From positions 96,641-160,640 of the forward strand of contig CALFVX010000001.1 in the NCBI GenBank assembly GCA_937928765.1: a stretch of 64,000 nt of DNA. The letters run 5' to 3'. A program made the position numbers and the translations under genes. The notes beneath the pieces are model-generated. The model ran no database searches and was not told where the DNA came from. It saw nothing but the letters and a program-made list of their open reading frames with translations. Within the stretch, counting starts at the first letter, position 1; the number at the start of each line of letters is the position of its first letter. Shown one piece after another: positions 45,166 to 55,599 of this stretch. This DNA is from an uncultured Endomicrobiia bacterium (GTDB lineage: Bacteria; Elusimicrobiota; Endomicrobiia; DTEH01).

Positions 45166-46269
45166 ATGGCAGAAGTAATTTTAGAAAATGTAGTAAAAAG
45201 ATTTGACAATACCACTGTAGTAAAAAATATTAGTTTAGAGATAAAAGATAAAGAATTTGCTATTTTAGTAGGACCTTCTGGTTGTGGAAAAACTACTACA
45301 TTGCGAATGATTGCTGGTCTTGAGTATATTACTGAAGGAAAGATTTATATTGATGGTAAACTTGTAAATAATGTCCCACCTAAAGATAGAGATATTGCTA
45401 TGGTGTTTCAAAACTATGCTTTATATCCCCATATGAAAGTTTATGATAATATGGCATTTGGGCTGAAAATTCGTGGATATTCGAAGAAAGAAATTTATCA
45501 ACGTGTTTGTGAAGCAGCAGAAATTTTGGGTATTACCCATCTTTTAAATAGATACCCAAAAGAACTTTCTGGTGGGCAAAGACAGAGAGTTGCTGTTGGA
45601 CGTGCAATTGTAAGAAAACCTAAAGTTTTTTTATTTGACGAACCGTTGTCAAACTTAGACGCAAAACTTAGAGTACAAATGCGTGCTGAACTTAAAAAAT
45701 TACACGAACGTCTACAAACTACAATAATCTATGTAACACATGATCAGATTGAAGCAATGACTATGGGAAGTAAAATTTGTGTTATGAAAGATGGAGTAAT
45801 ACAACAAGTTGATTCTCCTATTAATTTATATGATTATCCTAAAAATAAATTTGTAGCTGGTTTTATAGGAACTCCACCAATGAATTTTGTTGAAGTTAAT
45901 GTTGTTAAAGAAAACGGTGGCATTTATTTTGATGAAGGAAATTTTAAATTAAAGTGTCCACAAAATTATGAAAATAAATTACTAAATTATGTAGATAAAA
46001 AAATAATTTTAGGTATAAGAGCCGAACATATATATGATAAACTTTTCTATAATAATCCAGTAAAAGAAGGCACTGTTGCGACATTAACTGTTGATCTTAT
46101 TGAACCTATGGGTTCAGAAACTTATCTTCATCTAAATAGCGGTAAAAATATTTTTGTTGTTAAGGCTGACCCACACAATACAGCAAAAACTAATCAAGTA
46201 ATAGAGGTTGTCTTTAATATAGACAAAACACATTTATTTGATATAGAAACAGAACAAAGGATAAATTAG
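45166..46269 (+). CDS. Sugar ABC transporter ATP-binding protein (UgpC/MsmK/MalK family)
   Basis: Walker A GPSGCGKTT, signature LSGGQRQRVAVGRAIVRKPKVFLFDEPLSNLDAKLR, C-terminal TOBE/OB region; SD aaggaga. Confidence 0.95.
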   Translation: MAEVILENVVKRFDNTTVVKNISLEIKDKEFAILVGPSGCGKTTTLRMIAGLEYITEGKIYIDGKLVNNVPPKDRDIAMVFQNYALYPHMKVYDNMAFGLKIRGYSKKEIYQRVCEAAEILGITHLLNRYPKELSGGQRQRVAVGRAIVRKPKVFLFDEPLSNLDAKLRVQMRAELKKLHERLQTTIIYVTHDQIEAMTMGSKICVMKDGVIQQVDSPINLYDYPKNKFVAGFIGTPPMNFVEVNVVKENGGIYFDEGNFKLKCPQNYENKLLNYVDKKIILGIRAEHIYDKLFYNNPVKEGTVATLTVDLIEPMGSETYLHLNSGKNIFVVKADPHNTAKTNQVIEVVFNIDKTHLFDIETEQRIN

Positions 46270-46272
46270 TTA

Positions 46273-46473
46273 TTATTTTTGTATAGAGATAAAATATTCT
46301 ATACTTCTGTTATATATCTTTTCTTTATCTTTTGAAAAAAAACATCCAGGCAGTTCATTGTTTTTTCTGTGATAAACTACACATTCACAACATTTACCTT
46401 TTCTTGTACAAGGTTCATAAGTACAACTACAAAAGTTTAAATTTTTTTGTATATTACAATTTTGTTGTAACAT
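46273..46473 (-). CDS. Small Cys-rich protein resembling DUF6485
   Basis: CSCTYEPCTRKGKCCECVVYHRKNNELPGCFF...YNRSIEYFI: conserved Cys pattern known from the DUF6485 family (recalled, not searched). Confidence 0.75.
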   Translation of the reverse strand: MLQQNCNIQKNLNFCSCTYEPCTRKGKCCECVVYHRKNNELPGCFFSKDKEKIYNRSIEYFISIQK

Positions 46474-46579
46474 TTTTTATACCTCACATAATATAAGTTT
46501 TTTAAATTTTTTAGTTAATTTAATTATGTGTTAAGAAAAATTTATTTATTAATTATTTTTTATGACTTAAAAATTTTTG

Positions 46580-48733
46580 TTAATTTTGGTTTTCAAACAA
46601 ATACAAAATTATAAATAACAAAGATAATAATGTTAAAATACATCCAATTTTAAAACTTATAGGATCATAAAACAAATATATATAATTTTCACCTTGAGGA
46701 AGATAAATACCGCTCATAAAAATGTTACAGTGAAAAATTTTTGTTTTTTTATTATTTATAAAACATTTCCATCCAGGATAATAATTTTGTGAAATAACTA
46801 AAAATTGGGGATTAGAATTTGTAATCTTTGCAAAGATTTTGTTATAGACAAAACTTGAATAATGTATGATGAAATTATCTTTTTGACTTGAATTATTTTG
46901 TGAAAAAATAAGACTTTCTATTTTTTTCCCGTTATAAGAATGTATTATTGCTGTTTTCATAACTTCAAAATTTAAATTTTGAAGAATCTTTAAAGATTTT
47001 TCTATATCAGATTCAAAAATTATTTTTTCTGCTGGATATAATCGTGGCAGTACATATAAGTTTTCATAAATTTTTATATCATTAGTTTCTTTTTCTAATT
47101 TCCAATATTTTGTTTTATATTTTATTGCTGAAAGAACATATTTTGTATTTGCAATAGCAAAAAACACTGCTGAATCATCTAAAGAATTTCTTTTATAAAC
47201 GAAATCCATAAATTTAAAAAAATTTCTTAATTCTATATCTTGACCTCTAAAATTAGGTATTTTGTATTCTAAATTTATGTTGGAAAGCATATTGTCACGA
47301 AATTTAGTAAATCCGGAGTATAAATCTTTTCCTTTAAAAGCCATTGTTAGAATCTGTGTTAAAGGAGTATGAGCAATACGATAGCTGTAGTTATCTTCAA
47401 GATTTTTCTTAATAATAAAATTTATTGTTTCTGATTTCTCATCTAATATAGATTTAGGTAGCAACATACTTATCTTTGTATTATAAAAATAAAGTTCTGA
47501 AAAACAAATAAAAAATATAATATATGATATTTTTTTGTTGTGTTTTAAGGATTTTAAAAAAAAATGAACTCCATAAGAAGAAAACAAACTTAAGATGAAG
47601 ACATTTATGTAAACTATAGTAGATGGGAAACGAAAAATTCTTATTAATGGAAATATTTTATAAATCAATTTGTAAAAAAACGAGTTATCTCCCATCGCGA
47701 ACATTAAAACAAAAATAAAAGTTGTTAAGTAAAAAATTTTTTCTTTAAGGTTTTTGTTTGTAATTATTCCTAATGCTGATAGTAGCATTGCTACAAATCC
47801 AATATAAAAAGTATACAACCAATAATTAGTTAATGCAGGATATTTTTTAAAATCAAATTGCCAAAAATATGGATAAAAAAAGTTTAAAAAATCTTTGATA
47901 TTTAAAGAACCTAAAATTGTTGTATCTTTGTATTTCATGCCAAATTGAGAAAAACTTTTTATTTCTTCTCCTGAACGAGTAGTGTTATAGATAAATTCTA
48001 ATGTTGGCAAAAATTGTATTGCAGCAATAATTAGCGAAAATAAAATTGAAACTGAATATATTTTTATTGGCAAAAAAGATTTTTCTTCATACGATTTAAA
48101 TAATGAATAAAATAATAGAAATATTCCAGAATAAAACCACATTTGTGTATGCCCAGCAAGAAATTGTATTGCAATAGCTAAAGATAAAAAAATTATTTTT
48201 TTGTATTTAAAATTTTTAACAGCTAAGTGAAATAGAAGAAAGACAAATGGCAACCATATAATTGTAGCTAATACACTTAAAAATTCTACTCTACTTACCA
48301 TAAATCCGTTAAACGACCAAATAATACTTCCTAAAATAGAAGAGATTAAACTTAATTTTTTGGTTCTCAATAATAAAAACATAAATAGCATTGAAAGAAA
48401 AAAATGTGTTATTATAAAAATTTTATATGCACAAGCAAAATCTTTTACAATAATAAATATTATACTAAAAGGATAAAATACCTGAGATTGTATATTAGCC
48501 ATAAAAGGTGCTCCACAATGGTTATAATGATTCCATAGAGGTAAAAAATCTAAATAATAAGAACTGTTTTTAATGTTAGATAAAAAATAGTTAATAAAAA
48601 ATTTCCATGGTTTAAACTGAAGTGTTATATCTCTTTGAAAATATGTGAGATTTGTAAAAACAATTTTGTTAAAAAAAGTTATAACTAAAAATAATAAAAC
48701 GAAATAGATAATTATATTACTTACTTTTTTCAT
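46580..48733 (-). CDS. YfhO-like multi-pass membrane protein
   Basis: About a dozen hydrophobic segments; N-terminal LWNHYNHCGAPFMANIQSQVFYPF motif typical of YfhO-family proteins. Confidence 0.8.
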   Translation of the reverse strand: MKKVSNIIIYFVLLFLVITFFNKIVFTNLTYFQRDITLQFKPWKFFINYFLSNIKNSSYYLDFLPLWNHYNHCGAPFMANIQSQVFYPFSIIFIIVKDFACAYKIFIITHFFLSMLFMFLLLRTKKLSLISSILGSIIWSFNGFMVSRVEFLSVLATIIWLPFVFLLFHLAVKNFKYKKIIFLSLAIAIQFLAGHTQMWFYSGIFLLFYSLFKSYEEKSFLPIKIYSVSILFSLIIAAIQFLPTLEFIYNTTRSGEEIKSFSQFGMKYKDTTILGSLNIKDFLNFFYPYFWQFDFKKYPALTNYWLYTFYIGFVAMLLSALGIITNKNLKEKIFYLTTFIFVLMFAMGDNSFFYKLIYKIFPLIRIFRFPSTIVYINVFILSLFSSYGVHFFLKSLKHNKKISYIIFFICFSELYFYNTKISMLLPKSILDEKSETINFIIKKNLEDNYSYRIAHTPLTQILTMAFKGKDLYSGFTKFRDNMLSNINLEYKIPNFRGQDIELRNFFKFMDFVYKRNSLDDSAVFFAIANTKYVLSAIKYKTKYWKLEKETNDIKIYENLYVLPRLYPAEKIIFESDIEKSLKILQNLNFEVMKTAIIHSYNGKKIESLIFSQNNSSQKDNFIIHYSSFVYNKIFAKITNSNPQFLVISQNYYPGWKCFINNKKTKIFHCNIFMSGIYLPQGENYIYLFYDPISFKIGCILTLLSLLFIILYLFENQN

Positions 48734-49505
48734 TATTTTGAAAACTATCTTTTAAAAATAGCCTTATTGCATTTTTGTCTAAAATATCTTCTAAAACATT
48801 AATATCTATTTTTTTAATTTCAGAAATTTTTTCTAACACATAATATAAGTTCAAAGGAGTATTGATTTTACCTCTTAGAGGTTGTGGGGATAAGTAAGGA
48901 GTATCTGTTTCTATTAAAATTTTTTCTACAGGAACATATTTTATAGTTTCCAAAATTACATTACTATTTTTAAAAGTTATTATACCAGTAAAACCCAAAT
49001 ACAAATCCAACTCTAAAATTTTATTTGCAAAATCATGTTTACTGCTAAAACAGTGAATTACGCCGTTTGAAACATTATTTTCTTTTAAAATGTTATAAAT
49101 TTCTTCTTCGCTATTTCGTGAATGAATTATAAGTGGCAAATTTTTTTCTTTTGCAAAATATATATGAGTTAAAAAGCAATTTATCTGCTTGTCTTTTGGT
49201 GATAAGTTATAATAGAAATCTAATCCTGTTTCTCCTATAGCTATTAACCTTCCTGTTAAATAAAGTTGATCATACATATCTATAAGATTTTTTTTACTGA
49301 AATTTTTAGAATTATGTGGATGTGTCCCTAAGCAAGCATATAAAAAATCATAAAGTTTATAATATTTCAAAAATAGGTCTACTTCTTGTTGAGTTTCACA
49401 TATACATAAAACACCTTTAAATCTATGATCTTTCAATTTTTCAAGTATATCCTTTATTTCAGGCAAAAGTCTTATATCAAAAAGATGAGTGTGCGTATCA
49501 AACAT
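48717..49505 (-). CDS. tatD: TatD-family metal-dependent hydrolase
   Basis: FDTHTHLFD, IGETGLDFYYN, HSRNSEEEI, ILIETDTPYLSPQPLRGKINTP. Confidence 0.94.
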   Translation of the reverse strand: MFDTHTHLFDIRLLPEIKDILEKLKDHRFKGVLCICETQQEVDLFLKYYKLYDFLYACLGTHPHNSKNFSKKNLIDMYDQLYLTGRLIAIGETGLDFYYNLSPKDKQINCFLTHIYFAKEKNLPLIIHSRNSEEEIYNILKENNVSNGVIHCFSSKHDFANKILELDLYLGFTGIITFKNSNVILETIKYVPVEKILIETDTPYLSPQPLRGKINTPLNLYYVLEKISEIKKIDINVLEDILDKNAIRLFLKDSFQNNEKSK

Positions 49506-50844
49506 GTTCCACCATCTTTTTTTTAGAATTTAATTCTCTTACATAATCTTTTAGTTTTACAAATTCATCATAGCTACACCAAGCAGGAATTTTGCCTGGT
49601 ATACCGTTAAATAAAAATATTGAATTGTTGTATAAAAGCGGGTCTATACTTTCATCCAATCCTAATTTGTAGAACAATTTAGTTTTTGGAACTATAGATA
49701 GTTCGCACAATCTTATTCTTAAATTGTATCTTGAAATATAGTTTATTGAATTGTAAACATCTTCAACAGTTTCTGTTGACAAACCAGCAAGAATATATAC
49801 AGAGATTTCTTGTGGTTTATATCCTGCATATAATAAATTTTCTAAACCGTACTCAAATTCTTTTAGAGTTATTTTTTTATCAACTTTAGAATGTGTTAAA
49901 TCTGAGATTGTTTCTAAGCTTAATCTTGGATCTAAAAAATTAAGTTCTTTCATTAAAATTGCTAATTCTCTGTCTATAAATTTTGGATTTATTCCATTTG
50001 GTGTGTAAAATTTAAGCTTTAGATCTAATTTTGATATTTCTTTAAACAATTTTTTTATTAAATCTATATTTTTATGGTTAAATAAAGCATCGTCATAAAA
50101 AACGATATTTTTAGATCCAGTAGAAAAAGATAAAAATTTAATTTCTTCAATAAATTTATTTATCTCTTTATTTTCATATTTTGCTGTAATACTTTTAGAT
50201 GCACAATAATCACAGTTATAAAAACAACCGTAAGAGAATCTGGTTACAATGTAGTATACTTTTTTATAATAAGAATAATCAGGTGATGGAAAATTTTTAA
50301 AGTAATTATATTTTTTTATATTTTCAATATTTAAGTACTCTAATAATTCGTAAAAAAAACTTCTTTTAAATATCAAATCAACTTTATCAGCAAAAGTTTT
50401 TTCTGCATGCAGTGGAAGCAATATAGGGTAGTTTCCTCCAAGAAAAATTTTGCTTTTTGGTAAAATTTGTTTTACAAAATCCACAATTTCTTTAATGGCT
50501 TGGTACCAATATGTCATTGAAGATGTTATAACTACATAGTTAGCATCTTGATGGTTAAATAAAAAATTTTTTATTTTGTTTTCATCGATACCGTATCTTC
50601 TATAATTTATTGGAATATTTTTTAAAATTTCAGGTTTAGGAATTATCTTTGATGGAAACTTGCCGGTTCCATCTTGTTTAGCAGGCAGTTCTTCAAAATA
50701 ATTTCTGTCTAAACAATCAAGTAAAAAAACTTCAAAATTGTAATTTTTTAATATATTTGATAAATACAAAATTCCTAATGGTTTTAACCAAACATCGTAT
50801 GCACTAAAATCGTATATAGGAGGATTAATCAGAATAATTTTCAT
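49498..50844 (-). CDS. B12-binding-domain radical SAM protein
   Basis: N-terminal LINPPIYDFSAYDVWLKPLGILYLSNIL (B12-binding-like) and RFSYGCFYNCDYCASKSITAKY (CxxxCxxC). Confidence 0.9.
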   Translation of the reverse strand: MKIILINPPIYDFSAYDVWLKPLGILYLSNILKNYNFEVFLLDCLDRNYFEELPAKQDGTGKFPSKIIPKPEILKNIPINYRRYGIDENKIKNFLFNHQDANYVVITSSMTYWYQAIKEIVDFVKQILPKSKIFLGGNYPILLPLHAEKTFADKVDLIFKRSFFYELLEYLNIENIKKYNYFKNFPSPDYSYYKKVYYIVTRFSYGCFYNCDYCASKSITAKYENKEINKFIEEIKFLSFSTGSKNIVFYDDALFNHKNIDLIKKLFKEISKLDLKLKFYTPNGINPKFIDRELAILMKELNFLDPRLSLETISDLTHSKVDKKITLKEFEYGLENLLYAGYKPQEISVYILAGLSTETVEDVYNSINYISRYNLRIRLCELSIVPKTKLFYKLGLDESIDPLLYNNSIFLFNGIPGKIPAWCSYDEFVKLKDYVRELNSKKKMVEHV

Positions 50845-50958
50845 AAAATGAAAATTTACAAAAAAACTTTGTTTATTTCAACATAATGATTACTCTTTAA
50901 ATTTTTGTATAAATTTTGTAAAAATTAAAAAATTTTTATTTTTAGGAGAAAAGTTTTT

Positions 50959-51531
50959 ATGAAAGAAAAAATTATAAATTTGTTAAATGAAAGTATTAAA
51001 GTAAAACAACTCTATGTTCAAAATGAAATACAGCTTGATGTCCTTTTTAAAGTTATAGAAAAAATAATAGATTGTTATAAAAAAAATAAGAAACTTATAG
51101 TATTTGGCAATGGTGGTTCTGCTGCAGACGCACAACATTTTGTTGCAGAACTTATAGGTAGATTTAAGAAAGAAAGAAAGCCTCTTAAAGCTATTTCTTT
51201 AACAACAAATACTTCTACTATAACTGCTTTATCTAACGATTATGGTTATGATATTTCTTTTAGTAGACAACTAGAAGCCTTTGCTGAAGAAGGTGATGTA
51301 GTTGTTGGGATTTCAACAAGTGGTAATGCAATAAATGTTTTAAGAGCCATAGAATTAGCAAAAAGTTTAGGTTGTATAACAGTTGGGTTAACTGGTGAAA
51401 AAGGAGGAAAACTTAAAGATATTGTTGATTATTGTATTAATGTTCCAACAAATGATACTCCAAGGATACAGGAGCTACATATTACGATAATACATATAAT
51501 ATGTGATATAGTAGAACAAAAAATTTTTTGA
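50959..51531 (+). CDS. gmhA: Sedoheptulose-7-phosphate isomerase (SIS domain)
   Basis: FGNGGSAADAQHFVAELIGRFKKERKPLKAISLTTNTSTITALSNDYGYD, VGISTSGNAINVLRAIELAKSLG. Confidence 0.93.
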   Translation: MKEKIINLLNESIKVKQLYVQNEIQLDVLFKVIEKIIDCYKKNKKLIVFGNGGSAADAQHFVAELIGRFKKERKPLKAISLTTNTSTITALSNDYGYDISFSRQLEAFAEEGDVVVGISTSGNAINVLRAIELAKSLGCITVGLTGEKGGKLKDIVDYCINVPTNDTPRIQELHITIIHIICDIVEQKIF

Positions 51532-51540
51532 TAAATTATT

Positions 51541-52050
51541 ATGATTGTATCATTAAAAAAATTAAAAAAAATATTGTATAAATTAAAAAAAATAAAAAAG
51601 GAAATAGTTTTTACTAACGGATGTTTTGACATAATTCATTTAGGCCACATTACTTTACTTAAAAAAGCAAAAAGTTGTGGTGATGTTTTAATAGTAGGAC
51701 TAAACAGTGATAGTTCTGTAAAAAAATTAAAAGGTAAAAAACGGCCTATACTTCCACAGTATGAACGAGCAAGAATTATTGATAGTATAAGATATGTTGA
51801 CTATGTTATTATTTTTGACGAATTAACTCCTTATAAATTAATAACAGAACTTAAACCAGATATTTTAGTAAAAGGTGGAGATTATAAATTAAAAGATATA
51901 GTAGGTTGGGGGATAGTTCCTAAAATTATAAGAGTAAAGTTAGTTAAGAACAAATCTACAACTAATATTTTAGAAAAAATTAAAAAAATGTATTTAAAAG
52001 GTAAGAAAAATGGAATATGTAAAAGAGAAATGGTCAACAGAAGTTTTTAG
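51541..52050 (+). CDS. rfaE2: D-glycero-beta-D-manno-heptose 1-phosphate adenylyltransferase
   Basis: TNGCFDIIHLGHITLLKKAKSCGDVLIVGLNSDSSVKKLKGKKRPI...PDILVKGGDYKLKDIVG; next to gmhA. Confidence 0.93.
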   Translation: MIVSLKKLKKILYKLKKIKKEIVFTNGCFDIIHLGHITLLKKAKSCGDVLIVGLNSDSSVKKLKGKKRPILPQYERARIIDSIRYVDYVIIFDELTPYKLITELKPDILVKGGDYKLKDIVGWGIVPKIIRVKLVKNKSTTNILEKIKKMYLKGKKNGICKREMVNRSF

Positions 52051-52957
52051 TCTAGTAATAGGTGCGACAAAAGATAATGGTGGAACAAGAAATAAAGTTT
52101 TAAAAATAGGTGGACAAAAAACACTAGCATTTTTAAAATTTGAAGGAGAAACACCAAATAAACCTATAGTTTTAGCTGAAGTTTTAGATTTTTTACCTGA
52201 AGATTTGTGGCCTACTTTTTATAAAAAATTTGAAAATATAGTGAAAGAACCATTGTTGTGGATAAAAGAAATAGAAAGTTCAAATCCTGATGGTATATGT
52301 ATTCGTCTTTTATCTTGTCATCCAGATATGAAGAATAATTCTAAAGAGTATCTAAAAAAATTTATTCCTGAAGTTTTAAAAACAACAAAGTTGCCACTTA
52401 TAATTTTAGGCAGCGGACATATTGAAAAAGATGCTGAAATTTTACCTTTTGTAGCTGAACTTACTAAAGGAGAAAAAATTCTTCTTGGCATGGCAGTAAA
52501 AGAAAATTATAAAACAATAATATCTTCATTAATTAATTTTGATCATTCAATTATTGTAGAGACACCACTTGATATAAATTTAGCTAAACAACTTAATATT
52601 CTGGTTACTGATTTAGGATTTCCATTAGATAGAATTGTTATGCATCATACTACTGGCGGGCTAGGATACGGATTTGAATATTGTTATTCTATAATTGAAA
52701 GATGTCGCTTAGCTGCTTTACAAGGAGATAAAGTTATGTCAACACCTATAATAAATTTGATTTCAGAAGAAACATGGAAAACAAAAGAAGCAAAATCAGC
52801 TGAAGATCTCTCTTGGGGAGAAGATGAGATAAAAAGAGCAATAATATGGGAAATTACTACAGCATTAGGATATTTACATGCAGGGACCGATATTTTAGTT
52901 CTAGCTCATCCTGAGAGTATTAGAAAAGTTAAAAGTATAATAGATCAAATAGAATAA
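52010..52957 (+). CDS. acsD: Acetyl-CoA decarbonylase/synthase delta subunit-like (corrinoid Fe-S protein small subunit, AcsD/CdhD)
   Basis: VIGATKDNGGTRNKVLKIGGQKTLAFLKFEGETPNKPIVLAEVLD; MHHTTGGLGYGFEYCYSIIERCRLAALQGDKVMSTPII. Start overlaps rfaE2 by 41 nt. Confidence 0.85.
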   Translation: MEYVKEKWSTEVFSLVIGATKDNGGTRNKVLKIGGQKTLAFLKFEGETPNKPIVLAEVLDFLPEDLWPTFYKKFENIVKEPLLWIKEIESSNPDGICIRLLSCHPDMKNNSKEYLKKFIPEVLKTTKLPLIILGSGHIEKDAEILPFVAELTKGEKILLGMAVKENYKTIISSLINFDHSIIVETPLDINLAKQLNILVTDLGFPLDRIVMHHTTGGLGYGFEYCYSIIERCRLAALQGDKVMSTPIINLISEETWKTKEAKSAEDLSWGEDEIKRAIIWEITTALGYLHAGTDILVLAHPESIRKVKSIIDQIE

Positions 52958-53028
52958 ATTTTTAACATATAAAAAAATATTGTGTTTTTGTTGAATTTAA
53001 TGTTGTAAAGTTTATAAAAAACAAGTTT

Positions 53029-53661
53029 ATGGAACGAAGATATTTAAAAGGCATAATAGAAACCTTACTTTTTATCACAGACAAACCTTTAAGTAAACAA
53101 AAAATTGTTGAACTAATAGATGACAAAGAAACTACAATAGAAGTTGTCTCTGAACTATTAGACGAACTTATTACAGATTATCTAAAATATTCTTCACTGG
53201 AAATAAGACAAGTAGCTGAAGGATACCAGATTGCAACAAAACCAGAATTTGCAGAATATGTAAGAAAATTGTATAAAGAAAGAACATTATTAAAATTATC
53301 ACCTGCTGCTGTTGAAACATTAGCTATTATAGCATATCGTCAACCTGTTACAAAAGCAGAGATTGAAGAAACACGCGGTGTTGACAGCACAGCTGTTATA
53401 GAAACATTACTTGAAAGAAAACTTATAAAAATAGTAGGTAGAAAAGAAGTAATAGGAAGACCTCTTATTTATGCAACTACACAAGAATTTTTAAAATATT
53501 TCGGATTAAATTCATTGTCAGATCTTCCTCCTATAGATCAGTTTATAGAAGAAAATACAGAAAATGAACAACAGGAAAATTTTCAAGAAAGTATTTCTGA
53601 AGTTATTAATGATGAACAAATAACTAACCATGATATAGTTGAAAATAAAGAAAATAATTAA
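53029..53661 (+). CDS. scpB: Segregation and condensation protein B
   Basis: SPAAVETLAIIAYRQPVTKAEIEETRGVDSTAVIETLLERKLIKIVGRKEVIGRPLIYATTQEFLKYFGL. Confidence 0.95.
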   Translation: MERRYLKGIIETLLFITDKPLSKQKIVELIDDKETTIEVVSELLDELITDYLKYSSLEIRQVAEGYQIATKPEFAEYVRKLYKERTLLKLSPAAVETLAIIAYRQPVTKAEIEETRGVDSTAVIETLLERKLIKIVGRKEVIGRPLIYATTQEFLKYFGLNSLSDLPPIDQFIEENTENEQQENFQESISEVINDEQITNHDIVENKENN

Positions 53662-53666
53662 AATTT

Positions 53667-54593
53667 ATGAATTTAGGAATATCTACTATATATTTTTCTA
53701 AAGATATTATTAATAGAAAAATTTCATGGGATGTATTAATTGACAATTTGAAAAATTTAGAGATAAATTGTGTAGAACTAAATACAGATATTCCTGTTGA
53801 TTGGATGAAATATATTTATAAAAGTGTAAAAAATAAAGAAGTAAAAGTTTTGTCTTTACACAATTTCTGTCCTGCTGTAGAAAATATTCCAAAAGGTAAG
53901 TTTGGATTTAATGTTTATTCTTTAACTTCTGATGACGAAAATGAAAGAAATCTTGCGTTAGAATACACTCTTAGAACTATTAGTTATGCTTTAGAACTTA
54001 ATGCTGAAGTTGTAGTTTTACACTTAGGTGAAATTAAAACAGAACCATCAGCTGAAGAGTTTTATAAATTTGTATTAAATTTTGGGATAGGTTCAAAATT
54101 GTATATTCATTATAAAAATTCTCTTATTAAAACAAGGCAAATAAATAAACAAAAATATTTTGATTTACTCTATTTTTCTTTAGATAAAATAATAAAATAT
54201 GCTGAAGATAATGATGTTAAATTAGGTATAGAAACAAGATTTTATCCTAATGAAATACCAAATTTTTTAGAGATAAAAGAGATAATTGATCATTATAAAA
54301 GCAAAATTTTATTTTATTGGCATGATTTTGGCCATGCAGAAGTTCAAACAAAGTTGGGTTTTATAGAAACACATAAAAAATATTTTGAAGAATATAGTGA
54401 TAAATTAATTGGATATCACATACATAATTTAATAGGATATAAAGACCATTTTTCTCCAATCAACGGAGAAATTAAATTTGAAGAGTTATTAAGTTACAAA
54501 AAAGATAAAATTTATATTTTAGAAGTGCATAGTAAAGAAAATTTTGAAAATTTTAAAAATGGAATAAAATTTATAAAAAATATCTTAAAATAA
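53667..54593 (+). CDS. Sugar phosphate isomerase/epimerase (xylose-isomerase-like TIM barrel)
   Basis: VLHLGE, LGIETRFYPNEIPNFLE, FYWHDFGHAEVQ, GYHIHN...KDHFSPINGEI: AP-endonuclease-2-like TIM barrel pattern. Confidence 0.82.
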   Translation: MNLGISTIYFSKDIINRKISWDVLIDNLKNLEINCVELNTDIPVDWMKYIYKSVKNKEVKVLSLHNFCPAVENIPKGKFGFNVYSLTSDDENERNLALEYTLRTISYALELNAEVVVLHLGEIKTEPSAEEFYKFVLNFGIGSKLYIHYKNSLIKTRQINKQKYFDLLYFSLDKIIKYAEDNDVKLGIETRFYPNEIPNFLEIKEIIDHYKSKILFYWHDFGHAEVQTKLGFIETHKKYFEEYSDKLIGYHIHNLIGYKDHFSPINGEIKFEELLSYKKDKIYILEVHSKENFENFKNGIKFIKNILK

Positions 54594-54603
54594 GGAAAGA
54601 TTT

Positions 54604-55599
54604 ATGAGAGAATTTCGTAGAGATCCTGTTATAGGAAGGTGGGTAATAATTTCTTCTGAACGTGCAAAGCGTCCTTTTGCATTTTCAAAATATGAACGAG
54701 AAAAAAATAATATAGAAGAATGTCCATTTTGTTGGGGAAACGAAAAATTTACCCCGCCAGAGATTGTTTCTTACAGACAACAAGGAACTCAAAAAGATAC
54801 TCCAGGTTGGTGGATAAGAGTTATACCTAACAAATATCCTGCATTACGTATTGAAGGTGAAGTTATAAGACAAGCAGAAGGTATATATGATAAGATTACT
54901 GGCATAGGCGCTCACGAAGTTATAATAGAAACACAGCATCATGATAAAGACATATACGAATTAGAATTGCAATATGTTGAAGATATTTTTAAAATTTATA
55001 GAGACAGAATTTTAGATTTAAAACGAGACATACGATTTGAATATATTTTAATATTTAAAAATTGTGGATATCAAGCAGGAGCAACATTGTCTCATCCGCA
55101 TTCACAGCTTATTGCAATGCCTATGGTACCAGTAAGAATTAAACAAGAAATATTTGGTGCTTTGAAATATTACGAATACAAGGAAAGATGTGTTTTTTGT
55201 GATATTATAAATTATGAACTACAACAAGGATCAAGAGTTGTTATAGAAAACAACGATTTTGTTGCAATATGTCCTTATGCAAGTAGATTTCCTTTTGAAG
55301 TGTGGGTCTTACCTAAAAGGCACGACCCTATATATGAAGATATCCATTCTGACGAATTAAAAAATTTAGCTACTATTATGCAAATAATAAATAAAAAATT
55401 AAACTTAGCATTAGATAATCCTCCTTATAATTATTTGTTACATACTTCTCCACTTAAAGAATTAAATCTTAAACATTACCATTGGCATTTTGAAATAATA
55501 CCAAAACTTTCAGGTGTTGGCGGATTTGAATGGGGGACAGGATTTTATATTAATCCTGTACCTCCAGAAGAAGCAGCAAAGTTTTTAATAGAAGTATGA
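54604..55599 (+). CDS. galT: Galactose-1-phosphate uridylyltransferase
   Basis: REFRRDPVIGRWVIISSERAKRP, CPFCWGNE, NKYPAL, GATLSHPHSQLIAMP, CVFCDI, HYHWHFEIIPKL. Confidence 0.94.
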   Translation: MREFRRDPVIGRWVIISSERAKRPFAFSKYEREKNNIEECPFCWGNEKFTPPEIVSYRQQGTQKDTPGWWIRVIPNKYPALRIEGEVIRQAEGIYDKITGIGAHEVIIETQHHDKDIYELELQYVEDIFKIYRDRILDLKRDIRFEYILIFKNCGYQAGATLSHPHSQLIAMPMVPVRIKQEIFGALKYYEYKERCVFCDIINYELQQGSRVVIENNDFVAICPYASRFPFEVWVLPKRHDPIYEDIHSDELKNLATIMQIINKKLNLALDNPPYNYLLHTSPLKELNLKHYHWHFEIIPKLSGVGGFEWGTGFYINPVPPEEAAKFLIEV

